Positions 33,915 to 42,733 are shown, counted from the first letter of the stretch. The stretch is DNA of 64,000 bases from RH-AL1 sp050013235 (GCA_050013235.1 JBEKFQ010000001.1:1-64000); one strand, 5' to 3'. Notes: a model not told the origin generated them from the sequence alone. Translations and numbers: made by a program.

Positions 33915-34844
33915 TCAGACCAGCACGTTGAGGTGAACCAGAGACTTTTCCAGGATGAGTGCGGCAAACAGAAGGAAAAGGTAGAGGATCGAGAACTTGA
34001 ACAAATCCATGGCGATCTTATTCGCGATGTCGCCGGTCCGGTTGCGGTAGACGCGAACCGCCAGCACGAGGAAGCAAAGCCCCAAAGCCGCCGACAGAAG
34101 CCCATAAAATGCAGAGGCGAAGCCCATGAGATAGGGCAGGGTGCCGGCGGGCACGAGAAGCAATGTGTAGAGCAAGATGTCGCGGCGCGTCCGGTCCGGC
34201 CCCGCGACGGTTGGCAGCATCGGAATGCCGGCCTTGGCATATTCCTCGGATTTCACCAGCGCGAGCGCCCAGAAATGCGGCGGCGTCCAGATGAAGATCA
34301 GAGCGAAAAGCGCGAGGCTGGAAAGGCTGATCGTGCCGGTGATGGCGGCATAGGCGACCATCGGCGGGAAGGCGCCGGCCGCGCCGCCAATCACGATATT
34401 CTGCGGCGTCGCGCGCTTCAGCCACATCGAATAGATGATGACGTAAAAGAAGATCGTGAAGGCGAGCAGGCTCGCGGCAAGCCAGTTGGCAACAATCCCC
34501 AATGTGAAGACGGCCAAGGCCGCGAGCGTCAGGCCAAAGGCCAGCGCTTCCTGCCGCGTGATGCGGCCCGACGGAATGGGGCGTTTGCGCGTCCGGCGCA
34601 TGATCGCGTCGATATCGGCGTCGTACCACATGTTCAACGCGCCGCTGGCTCCCGCGCCCGCGGCGATGGCGAGCAGAGCCGCGATGGCAAGAACGGGATT
34701 GATAGGGCCCGGCACGATCAAGACGCCGCCAATGGCGGTATAAATGACCAGCGACATCACGCGGGGTTTCAGCAAGTCGAAATAATCGCGCGGGCCGGCG
34801 ATCGAAATATGGGGTTCGGCTCTGGTACCGGTGACGAAGCTCAT
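33915..34844 (-). CDS. ctaB: Protoheme IX farnesyltransferase
   Basis: CtaB makes heme O from protoheme IX and farnesyl diphosphate, the precursor of heme A. The 309-residue protein has about nine membrane helices and the prenyltransferase motif NMWYDADIDAIMRRTRKRP, then a second polar loop WTPPHFWALALVKSEEYAKAGIPMLP. The start at 34844 follows a normal soluble N-terminus. It is separated from ctaD by a hairpin terminator and 280 bp. Confidence 0.95.
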   Translation of the reverse strand: MSFVTGTRAEPHISIAGPRDYFDLLKPRVMSLVIYTAIGGVLIVPGPINPVLAIAALLAIAAGAGASGALNMWYDADIDAIMRRTRKRPIPSGRITRQEALAFGLTLAALAVFTLGIVANWLAASLLAFTIFFYVIIYSMWLKRATPQNIVIGGAAGAFPPMVAYAAITGTISLSSLALFALIFIWTPPHFWALALVKSEEYAKAGIPMLPTVAGPDRTRRDILLYTLLLVPAGTLPYLMGFASAFYGLLSAALGLCFLVLAVRVYRNRTGDIANKIAMDLFKFSILYLFLLFAALILEKSLVHLNVLV

Positions 34845-34885
34845 GATCGCTGCTGCTGTTTCTTCTTTTTATTCCGGGACGAAGG

Positions 34886-35045
34886 CGTTCCGGAAAAGAG
34901 GGTTCCGTTCCGGAAAAGACGGTACCCGCCGGGCCCCACGGGTTCGCGTATCCCCCGGAATCGACGATCCTTCCCCGCGCTTCGAGACGCCGCTCGCGCG
35001 GCTCCCCGGGGTGCGGGCCCTCGAGAGCGAAAACACTCGAGGGCG
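34886..35045. repeat. Short direct repeat and palindromic element between ctaD and ctaB
   Basis: The 14-mer CGTTCCGGAAAAGA occurs at 34886 and again at 34906, a 20-bp period, upstream of ctaB. From about 34970 a degenerate palindrome (CTTCGAGACGCCGC, then GCGCGGCTCC) resembles the dispersed element at 45664. No gene is seen in the whole 34845-35126 gap. The direct repeat could be a regulator site for ctaB. Confidence 0.4.
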
Positions 35046-35084
35046 AGGTCAGCTGGAGGCGAAGCCACTTGGGATGGCCGTCCT

Positions 35085-35117
35085 CCAAAACACTGGGCGG
35101 AACAGGTCCGCCCAGTG
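35085..35117 (-). terminator. Intrinsic terminator after ctaD
   Basis: On the minus strand the perfect 11-bp stem CACTGGGCGGA (35117-35107) / TCCGCCCAGTG (35101-35091) with loop CCTGT is followed directly by TTTT. It begins 10 nt after the ctaD stop, so ctaC-ctaD can end here and be made in excess over the assembly genes. Confidence 0.75.
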
Positions 35118-35126
35118 CGCCGGACC

Positions 35127-36797
35127 TTAGTGGTCGCCGCCGGTAATCCGCGGCAGGGTCTCGAACTGATGGTAGGGCGGCGGCGAGGGCAGCGTCCATT
35201 CCAACGTCGTCGCGCCGACGCCCCAGGGATTATCACCGGCGAGAACCTTCTTCTGGAAGGCGTCGTAGATGATGTAGAGGAACAAGAACACCCCCGCGAA
35301 GGAGATGTAGGAGCCGTAGGACGACACCGCGTTCCACTGCGCATACGCATCGGGATAATCGATGTAGCGGCGCGGCATGCCCGCAAGCCCCAAGAAGTGC
35401 TGCGGGAAGAAGGTGAGGTTGACGCCAACGAACATCAGCCAGAAATGTGCCTTGGCGAGGCCTTCGTTATACATGTAGCCCGACATTTTCGGGAACCAGT
35501 AATAGAAGCCCGCAAATAGGGCGAAGACCGCGCCGAGTGACAGCACGTAGTGGAAATGCGCCACGACATAATAGGTCTCGTGCAACGCGCGATCGATGCC
35601 CGCGTTGGCGAGCACGACGCCGGTCACGCCACCGACGGTGAACAGGAAGATGAAGCCCGTCGCCCAAATCATCGGCGCGCGGTACGAGATCGACCCGCCC
35701 CACATCGTCGCGATCCACGAGAAGATCTTCACGCCGGTCGGCACCGCGATCACCATGGTCGCGAAGACGAAATAGCGCTGCGTGCCGAGCGACAGACCCA
35801 CCGTATACATGTGATGGGCCCAGACGACGAAGCCGACCACGCCGATCGCCACCATCGCGTAAGCCATGCCGAGATAACCGAAAATCGGCTTCTTCGAGAA
35901 GGTCGAGATGATGTGGCTGATGATGCCGAAGCCGGGCAGGATCAAGATATAAACTTCGGGATGACCGAAGAACCAAAAGAGATGCTGGAACAGCAAGGGA
36001 TCGCCGCCACCGGCCGGGTCGAAGAACGTCGTGCCGAAATTGCGATCCGTCAGCAGCATGGTGATCGCGCCGGCAAGAACCGGAAGCGACAGAACCAGCA
36101 AGAAGGCGGTGATCAACACCGACCAGGCGAAGAGCGGCATCTTATGCAGCGTCATGCCCGGCGCGCGCATGTTGAAAATCGTCGTGATGAAGTTGATCGC
36201 GCCGAGGATCGAGGACGCGCCCGCGAGGTGGAGCGAAAGGATCACGAAATCCATCGCCGGACCGGGATGGCCGGTCAGGGACGATAGCGGCGGATACATC
36301 ACCCAGCCGCCGCCAAACCCCTGCATGCCGGGCGCGCCTTCGACGAACATCGAGATGACGAGCAGGCTGAACGAGGCCGGTAGAAGCCAGAACGAAATGT
36401 TGTTCATCCGCGGAAACGCCATGTCGGGCGCGCCGATCATGAGCGGAACGAACCAGTTTCCGAAGCCGCCGATGAGCGCGGGCATGACCATGAAGAAGAT
36501 CATGATCACGCCATGGCCGGTGATGATCACATTATAGAGATTTTTCGCGGCCTCGACCGCCAGATCGGGGGACGCGCCGCGCAGTTCCGCGATTCGGTTG
36601 AAAACTTCGATCCCGGGACTTTGCAGTTCCATCCGCATCAGCACGGAGAAAAATCCGCCGATCACGCCCGCGAAGATCGCGAAGATCAAATAGAGCGTGC
36701 CGATGTCCTTATGGTTCGTCGAAAACAAATAGCGGCGCCATCCCGTCGGGATGGCATGCGCCTCTTGTTCATGATTATGGCCGGCATGTACGTTCAT
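35127..36797 (-). CDS. ctaD: Cytochrome c oxidase subunit I (aa3 type)
   Basis: Subunit I carries heme a and the heme a3-CuB centre where oxygen is reduced and protons are pumped. The 556-residue protein has twelve membrane helices. The CuB ligand and cross-linked tyrosine are in FWFFGHPEVYILILPGFG, the His pair in VWAHHMYTVGLS, and the heme ligands in VAHFHYVLS. The GHPEVY motif and a full K-channel region mark the A-type family. It follows ctaC by 70 bp in a minus-strand operon. Confidence 0.97.
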   Translation of the reverse strand: MNVHAGHNHEQEAHAIPTGWRRYLFSTNHKDIGTLYLIFAIFAGVIGGFFSVLMRMELQSPGIEVFNRIAELRGASPDLAVEAAKNLYNVIITGHGVIMIFFMVMPALIGGFGNWFVPLMIGAPDMAFPRMNNISFWLLPASFSLLVISMFVEGAPGMQGFGGGWVMYPPLSSLTGHPGPAMDFVILSLHLAGASSILGAINFITTIFNMRAPGMTLHKMPLFAWSVLITAFLLVLSLPVLAGAITMLLTDRNFGTTFFDPAGGGDPLLFQHLFWFFGHPEVYILILPGFGIISHIISTFSKKPIFGYLGMAYAMVAIGVVGFVVWAHHMYTVGLSLGTQRYFVFATMVIAVPTGVKIFSWIATMWGGSISYRAPMIWATGFIFLFTVGGVTGVVLANAGIDRALHETYYVVAHFHYVLSLGAVFALFAGFYYWFPKMSGYMYNEGLAKAHFWLMFVGVNLTFFPQHFLGLAGMPRRYIDYPDAYAQWNAVSSYGSYISFAGVFLFLYIIYDAFQKKVLAGDNPWGVGATTLEWTLPSPPPYHQFETLPRITGGDH

Positions 36798-36867
36798 CGG
36801 TCTGTCCTGGTCCCGGGCGCCGGATCAAGGCGGCGCGCTGATAGAAATGAAGGTTTACGTGCGTTTC

Positions 36868-37737
36868 TTATTCGGCCCCGGCGACACGTGTCGGACCAGT
36901 TTCGTTCGACGCAAAATTCTTCTTCGCATCCGCAAGCCAAGCCTCATACGCCTCTTGGCTCACCACCTTGAAGGAGATCGGCATGAACGCGTGATCCTTG
37001 CCGCACAGCTTTGAGCACTGGCCGTAATAAACGCCCTCTTTCTCTGCCTTGAACCAAGTCTCGTTCATCCGGCCGGGGACGGCGTCGATCCGGATACCGA
37101 ATGCGGGCACCGTGAAGCTATGGATCACATCGGCGCCGGTCACGAGAACGTGGATCACCTTATTGACCGGGACGACGGCCTGATTATCGACGGAGAGTTG
37201 CCGAATGTCACCGGGCTTCAAATCCTCCGCCTTCACGAGATAGGAATCGAAAGAAAATCCGCCATTCTGGTCCTTGGGATATTCGTAGCTCCAGAACCAT
37301 TGTTTGCCGGTGACCTTGAGCGTGATGTCGGACTTCGGCACCACGAGCTCTTCGGTCAAAAGCTTCATCGAGGGGATGGCGATGACGAAGAGAATGAGAA
37401 CGGGCGTGAGGGTCCAGGCGATCTCGAGGCCAGTATGGTGAGACGTCCGCGACGGCACCGGATTGGCCTTGTCGTTGAAGCGGAAAATCACATAAAGCAG
37501 CAAGGCCGCGACGAAGAGCGTGATGACGGTGATGATCGGCAACAACAGCCCGTCATGGAACCAATGCTCGTTCCGGGCGACTTCCGTCACCGCTTCGCCA
37601 AAACCAATCTGCCCTGGCGTCGGATAACCCTCGGCATGGGCCCCCGCCGCAGCGAGAGTGGCGAGAGCTGCCGTCGTCAACATCGTTTTGATGACTGGCA
37701 TGGCTCTCGAGAACGCGGTTCCGCCGGTGCTTCTCAT
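36868..37737 (-). CDS. ctaC: Cytochrome c oxidase subunit II
   Basis: Subunit II holds the CuA centre that accepts electrons from cytochrome c on the periplasmic side. The 289-residue protein has a signal peptide, two membrane helices (LLLPIITVITLFVAALLLYVIF and LEIAWTLTPVLILFVIAI), then a cupredoxin domain with WFWSYEYP and the CuA ligands in GQCSKLCGKDHAFMPI (Cys, Cys, His, Met). The start chosen is ATG 37737 with GGGAAG upstream; ATG 37701 also fits a signal peptide. Frame continues upstream but that sequence lacks coding character. It opens the oxidase operon. Confidence 0.95.
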   Translation of the reverse strand: MRSTGGTAFSRAMPVIKTMLTTAALATLAAAGAHAEGYPTPGQIGFGEAVTEVARNEHWFHDGLLLPIITVITLFVAALLLYVIFRFNDKANPVPSRTSHHTGLEIAWTLTPVLILFVIAIPSMKLLTEELVVPKSDITLKVTGKQWFWSYEYPKDQNGGFSFDSYLVKAEDLKPGDIRQLSVDNQAVVPVNKVIHVLVTGADVIHSFTVPAFGIRIDAVPGRMNETWFKAEKEGVYYGQCSKLCGKDHAFMPISFKVVSQEAYEAWLADAKKNFASNETGPTRVAGAE

Positions 37738-38038
37738 GCTCTTCCCAATTCCGCTGGACGGCTTGCGCGCCGCCTTTACCTTTACCGGCGTCCCCCGCCG
37801 GCGCACGCGATTCCAAAATCGCGTGTCATTGATGCAAATCATAAAGCGCCCAGGAGTGCAATATTCCACGATTGGCATTCGAGCGGCATAAAAGCGCGCG
37901 AAGGGGCTCGCTTCCGCGTCGTTTTTGACTTAGCCCTCTCGCCTTAAGGGATTTGCCTGAGCGTCCGCCGTCCCGACGCGCGGTGAGCAAGCCGGTTCCG
38001 TCCGTGAAAAAAACGCCAGATGTTGCAAGAAGGACCGC
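37738..38038. other. 300-bp divergent promoter region between ctaC and the IalB gene
   Basis: The gap holds the upstream region of both the oxidase operon and the plus-strand IalB-family gene. No gene or strong palindrome is seen. Reading frames through the ctaC side continue for 47 codons but lack coding character. Confidence 0.4.
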
Positions 38039-38563
38039 ATGAGATCGCCTGTCAAAATTGGCCAAGCGCCTGTCCGTGCATTTTTTTTGACCCTAGCTTT
38101 AATTATTTTTGCCGCGCCGGGAACTAGCTGGGCCCAAGGCGTGGTGAAGACCAAGCATGGCGACTGGCAGGTCCGTTGCGAAACGCCGCCTGGCGCCGCC
38201 AAGGAGCAATGCGCGCTGCTCCAGAGCGTCGCGGCGGAGGACCGCCCGAACATCAACCTCATCGTGATCGTCTTGAAGACGGCGGATGGAAAGAACCGGC
38301 TGTTGCGCGTCATCGCGCCGCTTGGCATCCTGCTTCCCTCGGGCCTCGGCCTCAAGATCGACGATGTCGACATCGGTCATGCCGGTTTCGTCCGCTGCCT
38401 TCCCACGGGTTGCGTCGCCGAAGTCGTGATGGAGGACAAGCTTCTGGACCAGTTGAAAAACGGCAAGAGTGCCGTGTTCATCATTTTCCAAACCCCGGAG
38501 GAGGGAATCGGCATTCCCTTAAATTTGGCGGGATTTGGCGATGCCTTCGCGGAATTGCCGTGA
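38039..38563 (+). CDS. IalB-family (invasion-associated locus B) secreted protein
   Basis: The 174-residue protein has a signal peptide (about 1-33, ending SWA) and an IalB-like domain: GDWQVRCETPPGAAKEQCALLQSV, then VRCLPTGCVAEVVMEDKLL, with four cysteines. The family was named in Bartonella, where IalB aids entry into red cells, but it is widespread in free-living alphaproteobacteria and its general function is unknown. No link to virulence should be drawn here. Confidence 0.88.
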   Translation: MRSPVKIGQAPVRAFFLTLALIIFAAPGTSWAQGVVKTKHGDWQVRCETPPGAAKEQCALLQSVAAEDRPNINLIVIVLKTADGKNRLLRVIAPLGILLPSGLGLKIDDVDIGHAGFVRCLPTGCVAEVVMEDKLLDQLKNGKSAVFIIFQTPEEGIGIPLNLAGFGDAFAELP

Positions 38564-38609
38564 TTACGTGTTTTTGAAGCGATGGATGGTTTCAAGCAGG
38601 GAGGCGGAC

Positions 38610-39431
38610 ATGAGACTTAAAACGAATCGGATAGCGCAGCTCGCCTTTCCGGCGAAGACGGCGAACAAAGCGAAAAATTGGCGCGCGCTGGCCCCGGCTC
38701 TCGTGCTGGCCTTGATCGTCCTGCCCTTGGGACCGCTTCATGCCGCCGACGACGACGACGAAAGCGGCCAAAGCCCCAGCTTCCTCGACGGTGTCGGCAA
38801 GAGCATCAGCAACGGATTCTCCAGCATGGGTAAAAAGATGGGCATGGGTAAGCCGCCAGGGCCGCCGCCCGCTGAATCGCCCTCTGGCTGTCCCGCGATT
38901 GTCGTCCTCGATGGCACCGGCGCCCAGCGCGTCATGGCCAATGCCGATGCGGGGAATCAGGGCCTGCGCTATCAATATTCGATCGTCGAAGTGGCGCGCG
39001 AATGTCATATCGACAACAATCAAATGACGATCAAAGTCGGCGTCACCGGCCAGGTCTTGCTCGGCCCTTCGGGTGCGCCGGGCGGGTTCAAGGTGCCGAT
39101 CCGCATCGCCATCGTCGACGAGCGCGACCAAAAGCCGACCTTGAGTAAATTATACCAAATCGACGCCTCGATCCCCGCTGGTCAAACGGCGACGCCTTAT
39201 GCGCTCGTGGCGGATTCGTTGGTAATTCCCTTTGCCGCGGGGAAGACGGCTTCCGATTACAGCATTAAAATCGGGATCGATGGGGTGAAGGCCGACAAGG
39301 CCGAAAAGCCCCACCGCAGTGGTCCTTCTGTCGCGGCGGCTGCCGATCCCTCTTTAAAGCCTAGCCCAAAGTCCGGTGACCTCGGGGGCGGGGGCGGGAA
39401 CAACCGCGCGGGTTCAGCGATGCAGCGGTAA
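38610..39431 (+). CDS. Secreted hypothetical protein
   Basis: The 273-residue protein has a long signal peptide (about 1-45, ending LHA), an acidic DDDDESG stretch, a Gly/Met-rich linker with KKMGMGKPPGPPP, a beta-rich central domain with QGLRYQYSIVEVARECHI and VTGQVLLGPSGAPG, and a Gly-rich tail. Two cysteines in the mature part could form a bridge. GGGAGG lies 5 nt upstream of the ATG. It is 46 nt after the IalB-family gene, so the two may share a transcript. The central domain resembles nothing I can name. Confidence 0.75.
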   Translation: MRLKTNRIAQLAFPAKTANKAKNWRALAPALVLALIVLPLGPLHAADDDDESGQSPSFLDGVGKSISNGFSSMGKKMGMGKPPGPPPAESPSGCPAIVVLDGTGAQRVMANADAGNQGLRYQYSIVEVARECHIDNNQMTIKVGVTGQVLLGPSGAPGGFKVPIRIAIVDERDQKPTLSKLYQIDASIPAGQTATPYALVADSLVIPFAAGKTASDYSIKIGIDGVKADKAEKPHRSGPSVAAAADPSLKPSPKSGDLGGGGGNNRAGSAMQR

Positions 39432-39435
39432 AGGG

Positions 39436-39550
39436 TTAGAGAGTTTCCCGCGAAAGTCGCAGACTCTCGTAATCGAGGGAAGGCTCTAACTTTTGATCCA
39501 GAGAGCAGTTTCTCACCGCTTGGGTGATTCCGCCCAGGCGGCAAGCGCTC
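39436..39550 (+). repeat. Dispersed intergenic repeat, full-length copy 3
   Basis: This copy aligns with 24230-24346 along its length and begins 5 bp after the stop of the secreted hypothetical gene. Its hairpin is CCGCTTGGGTG-ATTC-CGCCCAGGCGG (39516-39541). Compared with copy 2, one T-A pair is replaced by G-C on both arms and two pairs become wobbles, so the fold is preserved while sequence changes. Confidence 0.7.
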
Positions 39551-39624
39551 AAGCGATTCATGGCATCTCGCTGGCCATCTATGTCATTGAAAAGATAGTC
39601 TTAAGCGCCTCAACCAACGCCATG

Positions 39625-39723
39625 CCCGGCCTCGCGTGCCGGGTATCCACGCCGGAGCATTGGCGTCCGATCCGTCATTGCGATCGCGATGTCGCGGCAG
39701 GGCTGGCCGGGACAAGCCCGGCC
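39625..39723. terminator. Hairpins between convergent genes, near the end of the F0 operon
   Basis: The stem GGCCGGG (39705-39711) / CCCGGCC (39717-39723) with loop ACAAG lies 28 nt past the atpF stop on the minus strand. A second small CCCGGC/GCCGGG stem is about 80 bp to the left. Neither has a clear U-tract. The first is a typical alphaproteobacterial intergenic palindrome. Confidence 0.4.
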
Positions 39724-39750
39724 ATGACGAATGGCGGTTGAAAAACAGCC

Positions 39751-40230
39751 CTAATTCGCCAACAGCTTCACGTCACCGATGCTGCGCGCGAGCAGATCGT
39801 CGCCGAGCGGACCCTTGATATCGCTTTTCAGTACGATTTCGGCGGCCGCGGCCGCGGCATCGGCGGCGGCGGCGCGCACTTGGGCGAGAGCTTGCGTCTC
39901 GGCCGTGGCGATCTTGGCCTCAGCCTGGGCGGTACGGCGCTTGACGAAATCGGCCAAGCGGTCTTGCGCGTCCTTGGCGATCAGTTCGGCTTCCGCCCGC
40001 GCCTGATCGACGATGGCGGCGGCTTCGCGCTCGGCCTCGGCGCGTTTCGTGGCAAAGGACGCCAGCACATCGGCAGCTTCTTTTTTCAGCCGTTCGGCCT
40101 CGGCGAGTTCCTCGCGAATCCGCGTGGCACGTGTATCGAGCGCCGCGGCGAGCTTGGTGTGAACACCGAGATAGCCGACGAGACCCACGAAGAGCACAAA
40201 GCCGGTCGCTACCCAAAATTCCGCATTCAT
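39751..40230 (-). CDS. atpF: ATP synthase F0 subunit b
   Basis: Subunit b forms half of the peripheral stalk that holds F1 against the membrane sector. From ATG 40230 the protein has 159 residues: one N-terminal membrane helix, WVATGFVLFVGLVGYLGV, then a long charged helix rich in Ala, Glu and Lys with RIREELAEAERLKKEA and QARAEAELIAKDA. Frame continues upstream into the b' gene but lacks coding character there. It is the last of the F0 genes, 10 nt after b'. Confidence 0.94.
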   Translation of the reverse strand: MNAEFWVATGFVLFVGLVGYLGVHTKLAAALDTRATRIREELAEAERLKKEAADVLASFATKRAEAEREAAAIVDQARAEAELIAKDAQDRLADFVKRRTAQAEAKIATAETQALAQVRAAAADAAAAAAEIVLKSDIKGPLGDDLLARSIGDVKLLAN

Positions 40231-40240
40231 GATTCTACTC

Positions 40241-40780
40241 TCAGACTTTGGCTTGCGCGATAGCCGCGGCGATCGCGGCGGGATCGGCAGACTTGCCCGT
40301 GATATGGGCGACAATGGCCGCGGCCGCTTCGCCCGCGATCTCGCCGACGCTCGCCATGGCACTGGCCTTGCGTTCGGCAATCTGGGCCTCGGCGGCTTGC
40401 AGCTTGGCGTTCAACTCCGCCTCGATCACCACGCGCTTGGCATCTTGCTCGTGCTTGACGCGGGCGCGGGTTTCTTGCGCCAAAGCTTGCGAACTGGCCT
40501 TGGCCTCGGCGAGCGTCTTGTCGTAAGCGGCGGAGGCCTGATTGGCTTCTTCGCGCGATTTGAACGCGGCGGCGAGATCGCTGCGGATTTGGTCGGCGCG
40601 ATGCTTGAGAATCGACGCGACGCGCGGCAGCCCCACCTTGGACATGACGACGTAGAGCAGAGCGAAGGTCAGCGCGAGCCAGACCAGCGTCGACGAAAAG
40701 GTCGCGGGATCGAAAGGCGGAAAGGAGGCCTCGTGCGGGGCGCCGGGCACTTCCGTGCCCTCATGTTCCGTGGTCGCCAT
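40241..40780 (-). CDS. ATP synthase F0 subunit b'
   Basis: Subunit b' pairs with b in the heterodimeric stalk of alphaproteobacteria and photosynthetic bacteria. The 179-residue protein has a Pro-rich N-terminal extension, one membrane helix (TLVWLALTFALLYVVMSKVGLP) and a long coiled-coil helix with ILKHRADQIRSDLAAAFKSREEANQ. It lies after atpE across a 197-bp gap that holds two strong hairpins. Confidence 0.94.
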   Translation of the reverse strand: MATTEHEGTEVPGAPHEASFPPFDPATFSSTLVWLALTFALLYVVMSKVGLPRVASILKHRADQIRSDLAAAFKSREEANQASAAYDKTLAEAKASSQALAQETRARVKHEQDAKRVVIEAELNAKLQAAEAQIAERKASAMASVGEIAGEAAAAIVAHITGKSADPAAIAAAIAQAKV

Positions 40781-40844
40781 GGGTGTCTGATCTCTAGGGG
40801 TCCAAGCAAGCGCCGAAACGCCAGCCTCGAGTTAACGGCGGGAA

Positions 40845-40955
40845 GCAGCATTGATTTTGCCTCGCCTGCTGGGCTTGGCTCGCGAGCGAGCCGGTCCAAA
40901 AGCAAAATCAATGCTGCCGCGGTTCAAGCGGCGCGCCTTATGAAGAGGCGCGCCG
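40845..40955 (-). promoter_or_regulatory. Two stable intercistronic hairpins between atpE and the b' gene
   Basis: Hairpin 1 is a 10-bp stem CGGCGCGCCT (40929-40938) / AGGCGCGCCG (40946-40955) with a 7-nt loop, 22 nt after the atpE stop. Hairpin 2 is a perfect 16-bp inverted repeat GCAGCATTGATTTTGC (40845-40860) / GCAAAATCAATGCTGC (40902-40917) enclosing a 6-bp GGCTCG/CGAGCC stem. Neither is followed by a U-tract. They probably stabilise the 3' end of an upstream mRNA fragment, raising subunit c output over b and b'. Confidence 0.65.
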
Positions 40956-40977
40956 GTGTTTCGGTCGAGCAGCCTGC

Positions 40978-41205
40978 TTACTTCACGAAGAGCAGAAGGA
41001 TCGCGACGAGGAAGGCGAAAATGCCGAGACCTTCGGCGAGCGCGGCGCCGATGAAGGCGCGGCCAAACTGCGCGTCGGAAGCCGACGGGTTGCGCAAGGC
41101 GCCCGACAAGAAGGGGCCGAAGATGAGACCGACGCCGATGGCGGCGGCGCCCATTCCAATCGCGGCGAGGCCCGCGCCGATATATTTGGCTGCTACAGGA
41201 TCCAT
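40978..41205 (-). CDS. atpE: ATP synthase F0 subunit c
   Basis: Subunit c forms the proton-driven rotor ring. The 75-residue protein has two membrane helices, KYIGAGLAAIGMGAAAIGVGLIFG and FGRAFIGAALAEGLGIFAFLVAIL, joined by a polar loop with RNP. The proton-carrying Glu lies in AALAEGLGIF. The ring needs about 10-15 copies per enzyme, which fits the stabilising hairpins just after this gene. Start at ATG 41205. Confidence 0.96.
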   Translation of the reverse strand: MDPVAAKYIGAGLAAIGMGAAAIGVGLIFGPFLSGALRNPSASDAQFGRAFIGAALAEGLGIFAFLVAILLLFVK

Positions 41206-41258
41206 AACGAAACTCCGAGTTTTAAAAGTCGGGCACCAATCTGTTGTTGGATATTTAT

Positions 41259-42032
41259 TTAGTGGCCCGGATGAATTGCGTCGTTGAGATAAACGCAAGT
41301 TAGGATCGCGAAGACATAGGCCTGCAGCACGGCGACGAGCAATTCGAAGCCGGTGAGGATCACGGTCATGGCGAGAGGCAGGGGCGCGATCACGGCGAAG
41401 GCGCCGGCGCCGAGAAGGGAGGCGACGAACGCGCCGAAAACTTTAAGCGTGATGTGACCCGCCAGCATGTTGGCGAAGAGACGAACAGAGAGGCTGATCG
41501 GCCGCGACACGAAGGAAATCACTTCGATCAAGACGATGAAGGGCAGCAGAATGGGGCTGACGCCCGACGGCACGAAGAGATTCAGGAAATGCGCGCCGTG
41601 CCGGAAGATGCCGTAGCCGATCACGGTGCCGATCACCAGAATGGCGAGAGCAAAGGTCACGACGATCTGGCTCGTGACGGTGAAGGCATAGGGCACGAGC
41701 CCGAGCAAGTTCGAGAACAGCACGAAGATGAAGATCGAAAACACGAAGGGGAAGAAGCGCATGCCCTCGGTGCCGGCCGCCGTCTTGATCGTGCTCGCCA
41801 CGAATTCGTAGCCCATTTCCGCGGCCGATTGCAGACGGCTTGGCACCAGCGAATTGCGTCGCGTGCCGAACACCATGAGCAAGGAGGCGAAGCCGACGAT
41901 GATCAGCATGAAAAGGGACGAATTGGTGAAGGATACGTCGACGCCGCCGATATGAATCGGAATGATCGGTTCGACCCGGAACTGATGGATCGGGTCGATG
42001 CCTTGTTCTGCCGCCACGTCTGCGTTCCCCAT
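41259..42032 (-). CDS. atpB: ATP synthase F0 subunit a
   Basis: Subunit a provides the proton half-channels. From ATG 42032 it has 257 residues and about six membrane helices. The essential Arg is in SLSVRLFANMLAGHITL, and the family's GLVPYAFTVTSQI and FELLVAVLQAYVFAIL are present. The upstream TTG at 42068 would add 12 residues lacking family support. It lies between atpI and atpE. Confidence 0.95.
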   Translation of the reverse strand: MGNADVAAEQGIDPIHQFRVEPIIPIHIGGVDVSFTNSSLFMLIIVGFASLLMVFGTRRNSLVPSRLQSAAEMGYEFVASTIKTAAGTEGMRFFPFVFSIFIFVLFSNLLGLVPYAFTVTSQIVVTFALAILVIGTVIGYGIFRHGAHFLNLFVPSGVSPILLPFIVLIEVISFVSRPISLSVRLFANMLAGHITLKVFGAFVASLLGAGAFAVIAPLPLAMTVILTGFELLVAVLQAYVFAILTCVYLNDAIHPGH

Positions 42033-42090
42033 ATTTACGAAAAGGCGCCGGGCGCCTTCGTTCCTCAACCCAAAGCTCTCTTACGGCGCC

Positions 42091-42459
42091 TCAGAGCGGG
42101 CCGCGCCCCGTTGGCTTCGTCGCGATACGATAGACATTCCAAAACCCTGCCGCGGTGCCCAGAGTCAAGAAGACAATCAACAAAACCGGCGACGTCTTGC
42201 ACCAAATATCGAGTTGCCACCCGATCAAGGCGCCGACGACGATGCCGGCCATAAACTCGGTCATGACGCGCATACCCAAACTCATCGCGCCGCCCAAGCT
42301 ACCATCACCAGGTTGGCTTCCGTCTCCAGGATTTTGCCCACCGTTCCCGCCCGGTGCCGCTTGATGCGCATCGAGCTTGGAAGACAGACTGTCGAGACGC
42401 GCGCGCAGAGCGGCATCCTCTTCCTTTTTGTCCGGTTCGTTCGCCAAATCGCTCTCCAT
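42091..42459 (-). CDS. atpI: ATP synthase protein I
   Basis: AtpI helps assemble the c ring and may aid magnesium uptake. The 122-residue protein has a charged N-terminus, a Gly/Asn-rich linker, then two membrane helices, EFMAGIVVGALIGWQLDIW and VLLIVFLTLGTAAGFWNVY, with a conserved R/GWxxD pattern. It is the first gene of the F0 operon. The 274 bp between it and tyrS, which is upstream on the same strand, hold no gene and probably the promoter. Confidence 0.9.
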   Translation of the reverse strand: MESDLANEPDKKEEDAALRARLDSLSSKLDAHQAAPGGNGGQNPGDGSQPGDGSLGGAMSLGMRVMTEFMAGIVVGALIGWQLDIWCKTSPVLLIVFLTLGTAAGFWNVYRIATKPTGRGPL

Positions 42460-42733
42460 GATGCCAAAGCGGAAGTGCTGATCTAGCGGAGGGCTTCTAC
42501 GTCCCCTGGCTGCGGCGGCTTGTAAAGAGCCCCCCTGCGCATGTCAAGGTTTGGCCACAACAAGGCGGATGTTGGAAACGAAAGGAATATCAGGTGTTTG
42601 GATGAAAAAGAGGAGGGAGGAAGCGCGATGATTGCCGGCATGGCGCGCGTTCTTTTTCCGCAAGCCTTTGGCGGGAGACGGAGAGTTCCCCAACTTGCGC
42701 GCGCAAGCTCGTGTTGGCCCTCCGGCCAGCCGC

